From Bacteroidales bacterium (lineage in GTDB: Bacteria; Bacteroidota; Bacteroidia; Bacteroidales; WCHB1-69), in NCBI GenBank assembly GCA_028684405.1, contig JAQUGA010000022.1, positions 1-20,112 on the forward strand: 20,112 nt of DNA. Direction: 5' to 3'. Made by a program: the position numbers and the translations under genes. Below are positions 16,518 to 20,112 of the stretch, one piece after another. Within the stretch, counting starts at the first letter, position 1. Each line of letters begins with the position of its first letter. Under the pieces are notes generated by a model, which had not been told where the DNA came from, did not search any database, and saw only the letters and a list, made by a program, of their open reading frames with translations.

Positions 16518-17057
16518 AACTATTAGTATTTTATTCATCGTTTCCCCACAAAAATACCAAAAAAATGAAATGATTCACTTTTTTTTAAATATTTCAATAA
16601 AAAAATAGGGAAATGATTAATAAAATTGAGTTGAACTATGTCGCAGTTTGTTTCTATGGGCTTTCTATCTTGCGACTTTCAACGAATGGATATTATTTAA
16701 TGATTTATGAACAGTTTTTTGTTTTGTTTAGTCATTTTTTGCAAAATTATAGTCAATAAAAAAATGGTGAAGATGCTTTTTGATTTTGTTTTTTTGGACT
16801 GGACATAATTCTTCCATTATGGATATTGCTGAACCATTGATTTTTAAAAAAAAAGTCTTCAAAGAACGTCAATGTTTATATCATTTTTAGCCATATTCGG
16901 TGCTTGTTGGCATAATTTTTCTTCTTCTTAGCATTAATCCATCATTACATTTGGGACAACGAAATGGATCTTTTCCGGTAAGTTCTCGCCACACATCGCT
17001 TGCACACAGACCTTCAAGTCGTGAAAAATAAACTGTTTTGGATATGAGTTTGTAAAC
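16518..17057 (-). repeat. 540-bp direct repeat, copy 2 (truncated IS91 end)
   Basis: This is the apparently identical counterpart of 4690-5229. It starts with the same AACTATTAG edge after unrelated flanking sequence, and stops exactly at the left end of the IS3-family element at 17058. The remainder of the IS91 element (the other 330 transposase codons and the recombinase) is not found on the far side of the IS3 element, so it was lost rather than simply split. Confidence 0.95.
16887..17057 (-). pseudogene. 3' fragment of IS91-family transposase
   Basis: This is the last 56-57 codons of the HUH transposase, from VYKLISK to the C-terminal TSTEYG, including the CPKC pair. It matches residues 331-386 of the complete transposase exactly. 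The HUH site, the catalytic tyrosines and the N-terminal zinc region are missing, so it is non-functional. Open frame continues past 17057 into the IS3 element by chance and can be ignored. Confidence 0.93.
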
Positions 17058-17085
17058 TGTCAATGCCTGAAATAGGTTGACCGTT
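17058..17085 (+). repeat. IS3 element left terminal inverted repeat
   Basis: It begins TGTCAATGCC and ends AGGTTGACCGTT, and pairs with 18493-18520. It abuts the truncated IS91 copy with no base between. Confidence 0.9.
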
Positions 17086-17123
17086 AAAGAACAAAAAAAC
17101 ATTAACGAAAAACCAAAAAAATC

Positions 17124-17435
17124 ATGGCAAAACGAAATCAATTTTCAATGAGTTCCGAAGAACGACGATTACGTCATTTTAGTGTTAGTTTTAAAACAGA
17201 AAAAATTAAAGAGATACAACAAGGGAAGACAAAAGTTTCCGAAATTTGCAAAGAATACGAAGTATCAGCTTCAAATGTTTATCGCTGGATTGAAAAATAT
17301 GGACAAATGAAAAAGAAAAAAATACGTATGGTTGTTGAAACAGAAAGCGACACCAAAAAAATCTTATTATTAAAGCAAAGAATAGCCGAATTAGAGCAAA
17401 TTATTGGACAAAAACAGGTTCCAAATAGAGTTTAA
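17124..17435 (+). pseudogene. IS3-family orfA (HTH protein), apparently frameshifted
   Basis: The visible frame gives 103 aa with a helix-turn-helix (KTKVSEICKEYEVSASNVYRWI, about residues 34-55) and a leucine-rich coiled coil at the end (LLLKQRIAELEQIIGQKQ). It then stops at 17435. Family OrfA proteins normally continue, and the expected continuation (QIEFKDKMIDIAEEMYGVDIK) is present in the +1 frame from about 17419. One extra T in GTTCC at about 17418-17422 explains this. Restoring that frame carries orfA through the A9G slippery run at 17481-17490. As it stands, orfA and orfB share a frame separated by a stop, and the OrfAB fusion cannot be made by the usual -1 slip. Confidence 0.8.
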
Positions 17436-17480
17436 AGATAAGATGATTGACATAGCAGAAGAGATGTATGGCGTAGATAT

Positions 17481-17490
17481 AAAAAAAAAG
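17481..17490 (+). promoter_or_regulatory. Putative -1 programmed ribosomal frameshift site (A9G)
   Basis: Nine A residues followed by G lie where the restored orfA frame overlaps the start of orfB. Slipping back one base moves ribosomes from orfA to orfB. IS3-family elements use A-rich slippery runs of this kind to make the OrfAB transposase. It is probably idle here because of the upstream orfA frameshift. Confidence 0.7.
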
Positions 17491-18491
17491 TGTTCTACAA
17501 GACCATCGAATATTTCTGGCGATATCGCGAACGAATCAAAATTAGTTTAAATATGCTTTATCGAAGTGTTGGAATCAGTAAACAAGCTGTTCACAAATAT
17601 CTAGACCGTATGGCTATAAAAAAATCAAACGATGAACAATTATTAATGATTATCTATAAAATAAGGGAAGATCACCCCACGATGTGTTGCAGAGATATGT
17701 ATTATAAGATTAATCCAGGATTTATAGGAAGAGATGCTTTTGAGCGTTTTTGCAGAGAGAATGAATTAATGACCATTAGACCCATAGATTATCGAAAGAC
17801 AACTAATAGTAATGGAGTAATTAGGTTTGATAATCTATTGATATACAGAAAAATAACAAATATTAATCAAGTTTGGCAAAGTGATATTACCTACTATGAA
17901 GTAAATGGTAAATTCTATTATATAACGTTTATTATTGACTCCTTTTCAAGACGAATAACAGGTCACTACGTGTCCAAACGCCTTACAACTGAACAAACCA
18001 CCCTCCCGAGTATAAAAATGGCTATTAAAACAAGAAAAGGCATGAATTTAAAAGATTTAATTTTTCATTCTGACGGTGGTGGTCAATATTACGATAAGGA
18101 GTTTTTAAAGTTGACAAGTAAAATGAAAATACTTAACAGCATGTGCGAATACCCTTGGGAAAACGGCGTTTCTGAAAGAGTAAATGGCGTTATTAAAAAC
18201 AACTATTTAATTCACAGAAACATTAAAACGTATGAAGAATTGGTAAAAGAGGTTGACCGAAGTGTGTTACTTTACAACTATGATAAACCGCATATTAAGT
18301 TAAATAGAAAAACTCCTTGTCAGTTTGAAAAAGATATATTAAATTTGTACCAGCAAGCTAAGCCGAAGATGACAGAGTCATTTGACGCAAAAATACAGAT
18401 TTTAGGGGCATCGAGCCCCGAAAAATCTGAGCAAGCTAAGCCTCAGAATCAAGATGTAATTTCTGCAAATATTCTTGTTATGAGTGAGTGA
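17490..18491 (+). CDS. IS3-family transposase orfB (DDE integrase core)
   Basis: The 333-aa product catalyses strand transfer in IS3 transposition. An N-terminal helical region (SVGISKQAVHKYLDRM) precedes the rve-type DDE core: the first D in VWQSDITYY, the second in FHSDGGGQYY and the E in NGVSERVNG about 34 residues later, with YNYDKPHIKLNRKTP near the end. The first codon at 17490 is GTG and sits in the A9G slippery run, so this part is normally made as the OrfAB fusion and not on its own. The core looks intact, but orfA is broken. It ends 1 nt before the right inverted repeat. Confidence 0.9.
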   Translation: MFYKTIEYFWRYRERIKISLNMLYRSVGISKQAVHKYLDRMAIKKSNDEQLLMIIYKIREDHPTMCCRDMYYKINPGFIGRDAFERFCRENELMTIRPIDYRKTTNSNGVIRFDNLLIYRKITNINQVWQSDITYYEVNGKFYYITFIIDSFSRRITGHYVSKRLTTEQTTLPSIKMAIKTRKGMNLKDLIFHSDGGGQYYDKEFLKLTSKMKILNSMCEYPWENGVSERVNGVIKNNYLIHRNIKTYEELVKEVDRSVLLYNYDKPHIKLNRKTPCQFEKDILNLYQQAKPKMTESFDAKIQILGASSPEKSEQAKPQNQDVISANILVMSE

Positions 18492-18492
18492 A

Positions 18493-18520
18493 AACGGTCA
18501 ACCTTATTTAGGCATGGACA
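18493..18520 (-). repeat. IS3 element right terminal inverted repeat
   Basis: Read on the minus strand it begins TGTCCATGCC and ends AGGTTGACCGTT, with four mismatches to 17058-17085. The orfB stop lies immediately inside it. Confidence 0.9.
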
Positions 18521-18525
18521 CAGGG

Positions 18526-18557
18526 TCACTCATCACTCATCACTCATCACTCATCAC
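18526..18557. repeat. Tandem heptamer repeat TCACTCA
   Basis: Four full copies plus four bases of TCACTCA lie in the 62-bp gap between the IS3 end and ruvC. They are followed by a looser TTTCAAC/TTTACAAAC pattern up to the ruvC stop. Short tandem repeats can vary in copy number. No coding role is evident. Confidence 0.9.
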
Positions 18558-18582
18558 TTTTAACTTTCAACTTTACAAACTT

Positions 18583-19134
18583 TCAACTTTTCACTACTCT
18601 TCCTGGATTTTCGACCAAAAACCTACCCCATCCCGAGTATTTTTCACCGGTGTCAATAATGTCTTTTTGGAGATAATGGCAAATAGCCACAGCCAGGGCA
18701 TCCGTTGCATCAAAACACTTTGTGGGTTCGGGAATTTGCACCATGCGAGCCACCATAGCAGCAATTTGCTCTTTGGAAGCCGAACCACTGCCCGTTATGG
18801 ATTGTTTGATTTTTCGAGGCAAATATTCGGTTACTGGAACAGAGCGGTAAAAAGCGGCTGCCATGCTAACGCCCTGAGCTCTGCCGAGTTTAAGAGCAGA
18901 TTGAATGTTTTTGCCAACAAAAGGAGCTTCGATAGCTAAAAAATCAGGGTGATACGAATCGATAATTCTGAGCGTAGTTTCAAATATTTTATTTAATTTT
19001 AGGCTCTGATTACTTAACTTATCTAATTTGAGAACATCCATTACCACCAGTTCAATTTTCGACTTTGTCGTACGAATCACACTGTATCCCATAATGTTTG
19101 TTCCAGGATCGATGCCCAAAATTATTTTTTCCAC
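18583..19134 (-). CDS. ruvC: Crossover junction endodeoxyribonuclease RuvC
   Basis: The 183-aa product resolves Holliday junctions by paired symmetric cuts, working with the RuvAB branch-migration motor. The RNase H-like fold carries all four acidic catalytic residues: D9 in GIDPGT, E69 in AIEAP, and D142 and D145 in FDATDALAVAICH. The length is normal for Bacteroidota. It is a core chromosomal gene and marks the probable boundary of the accessory region. Its start lies 17 bp from the divergent start of the membrane-protein gene, so the two share a very short regulatory gap and each promoter must lie inside or overlap the neighbour. Confidence 0.96.
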   Translation of the reverse strand: MEKIILGIDPGTNIMGYSVIRTTKSKIELVVMDVLKLDKLSNQSLKLNKIFETTLRIIDSYHPDFLAIEAPFVGKNIQSALKLGRAQGVSMAAAFYRSVPVTEYLPRKIKQSITGSGSASKEQIAAMVARMVQIPEPTKCFDATDALAVAICHYLQKDIIDTGEKYSGWGRFLVENPGRVVKS

Positions 19135-19151
19135 AAGTTCTTTTTAAATAA

Positions 19152-20112
19152 ATGAAACACACTGCAAAAGTATCAAAATATCTCAACATTGCATTCAATA
19201 TGTGTATACTTATTGTCAGCGTTCTGTATATTTTAACTGTTTTTGAAAATAAAAAACTTGATTTTACAGAATTACTTGACACCATCTCAAACTTTTCCTC
19301 TAGTCATATATGGATCATTCTGAGCTTACTTTTGACATTTATGATTCTAAATTGGGCACTCGAAACCATGAAATGGAAATTATTGGTTTCGCCCATTTAT
19401 CAAATATCTTTCTTTTCAGCTTTTAAATCCGTTTTATTGGGTGTTTTCACCGGACTCTTTATGCCCAACAGGACGGGCGAATGGATTGGACGAATTTTCT
19501 CGGTGCCAAATGCCCAAAAGGGAGCTTTGTTTGTTCACACCATGATTGGAAATGTGGCTCAACTTCTGGTAACCATATTAATGGGCACAGTGGCCATTTT
19601 CTATTTTGTAGATTTAAGAACTTTATTGCTGGAACAATTTTCGGAAATAAACAATATTTTGGGTTTACAAATAAGCTGGTGGCTAATTCTTATCGTATTG
19701 TTTTTCTTGCTTACACTCTTTTTGGTGCTTTTTTTAAATAAAAAAACAAAAAGTATAAAAAGAAGTTTTATCCATATGAAAAACATTCCTTTGAAAAATT
19801 ATTTCAATATTTTCGGAATCAGCATACTCAGATATGGGGTCTTTACGATACAATATTTGGTGCTTTTCTATGCTTTTACGATAAATACTCCTCTTCTGGA
19901 TCTGTTTTTATTGATATCGCTCTATTTTATGGTTTTGGCGATTATTCCTTCCGTTGTTTTTACTGAAGTTGGCATTCGTGGAAGTATTTCTCTTTTTATT
20001 TTTGGACTTTATGGCAGTTTAAATCACATGAATGCTTCCTTAATGAATACCAAAGTCGTTTTTGTGATGCTTATTGTTTGGCTCATTAATGTTATTTTGC
20101 CCGCAATTGTTG
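19152..20112 (+). CDS. Lysylphosphatidylglycerol synthase-like TM (flippase-like) protein, partial
   Basis: The gene is open to the right edge with about 320 residues visible and no stop. It starts at ATG 19152 and shows at least seven hydrophobic helices: an N-terminal one (about residues 9-29), then about 53-65, 85-105, 125-150, 180-205, 235-265 and 270-320. Conserved-looking loops such as FMPNRTGEWIGRI and IIPSVVFTEVGIRGSISLF resemble the LPG_synthase_TM (UPF0104) family, membrane proteins linked to lipid flipping or modification. The soluble lysyl-transferase domain of MprF is not seen in the visible part. It is divergent from ruvC and probably a chromosomal backbone gene. The exact substrate is unknown. 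Confidence 0.8.
   Translation, partial: MKHTAKVSKYLNIAFNMCILIVSVLYILTVFENKKLDFTELLDTISNFSSSHIWIILSLLLTFMILNWALETMKWKLLVSPIYQISFFSAFKSVLLGVFTGLFMPNRTGEWIGRIFSVPNAQKGALFVHTMIGNVAQLLVTILMGTVAIFYFVDLRTLLLEQFSEINNILGLQISWWLILIVLFFLLTLFLVLFLNKKTKSIKRSFIHMKNIPLKNYFNIFGISILRYGVFTIQYLVLFYAFTINTPLLDLFLLISLYFMVLAIIPSVVFTEVGIRGSISLFIFGLYGSLNHMNASLMNTKVVFVMLIVWLINVILPAIV

Larger units (their letters stand above)
17058..18520 (+). mobile_element. IS3-family insertion sequence (IS150/IS3-like)
   Basis: The element is bounded by imperfect terminal inverted repeats at 17058-17085 and 18493-18520, which match at 24 of 28 positions and share AGGTTGACCGTT. Its length of 1,463 bp and its orfA/orfB layout with an A9G slippery site are typical of IS3. 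The flanks (GTAAAC on the left, CAGGGT on the right) show no 3-4 bp target duplication, so the present ends do not come from one simple insertion. Together with the sharply truncated IS91 copy on the left, this points to an adjacent deletion or recombination between IS copies. Confidence 0.92.

Noticed and set aside
16887..17141. An intact 84-aa gene on the minus strand
   Set aside because: Its last 56-57 codons are the transposase fragment. The first part is IS3 element sequence read on the wrong strand.
18526..18557. CRISPR array
   Set aside because: The repeats are 7 bp and directly adjacent, with no spacers.

Overview
The window is AT-rich DNA that reads as accessory sequence from a member of the Bacteroidota. 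The evidence is lack of Shine-Dalgarno sequences before most starts, a RuvC and a lysylphosphatidylglycerol-synthase-like membrane protein of Bacteroidota type at the right edge, and IS91- and IS3-type elements of the kinds common in that phylum. No rRNA, tRNA or CRISPR array was seen.

Left part (1-4689). The left edge holds the probable tail of a transposase, then a stretch that echoes the IS91 end found further right, then a strongly foldable element of about 90 bp. Two gene pairs on the minus strand follow. One is a membrane protein with a GAF-like C-terminus plus a 79-residue protein (1666 to 469). The other is a small four-cysteine protein plus an 850-residue membrane-anchored protein with repeated S1-type RNA-binding modules (4642 to 1854). 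A large imperfect palindrome that resembles an integron attC site lies between the pairs, which suggests a gene-cassette arrangement. I recognise neither pair as a named system.

Middle (4690-7326). This is a complete IS91-family element with an HUH transposase (386 aa) and a tyrosine-recombinase passenger (292 aa).

Core (7327-16317). A tight minus-strand operon reads in order: XRE regulator, C5-cytosine methyltransferase, MORC/MutL-like GHKL ATPase, Z1-domain superfamily-2-like NTPase, PD-(D/E)XK nuclease-like protein and AIPR-family protein. The first five genes overlap their neighbours and the last follows after 7 bp. This is a methylation-linked anti-phage system: the methyltransferase should mark self DNA, the ATPase and Z1 protein probably sense or remodel DNA, the PD-(D/E)XK protein is the likely cutter, and AIPR proteins are linked to abortive infection. 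The gene combination is known from comparative genomics. Its mechanism is not, as far as I know, worked out.

Right part (16518-20112). An apparently identical 540-bp copy of the IS91 end recurs in the same orientation and is cut off exactly where an IS3-family element begins. That IS3 element carries an apparent one-base frameshift in its first reading frame. Beyond it lies probable chromosomal backbone, ruvC and the divergent membrane-protein gene. The defence operon thus sits between two direct copies of a rolling-circle transposon end, which suggests ISCR-like mobilisation or recombination between IS91 copies next to ruvC.
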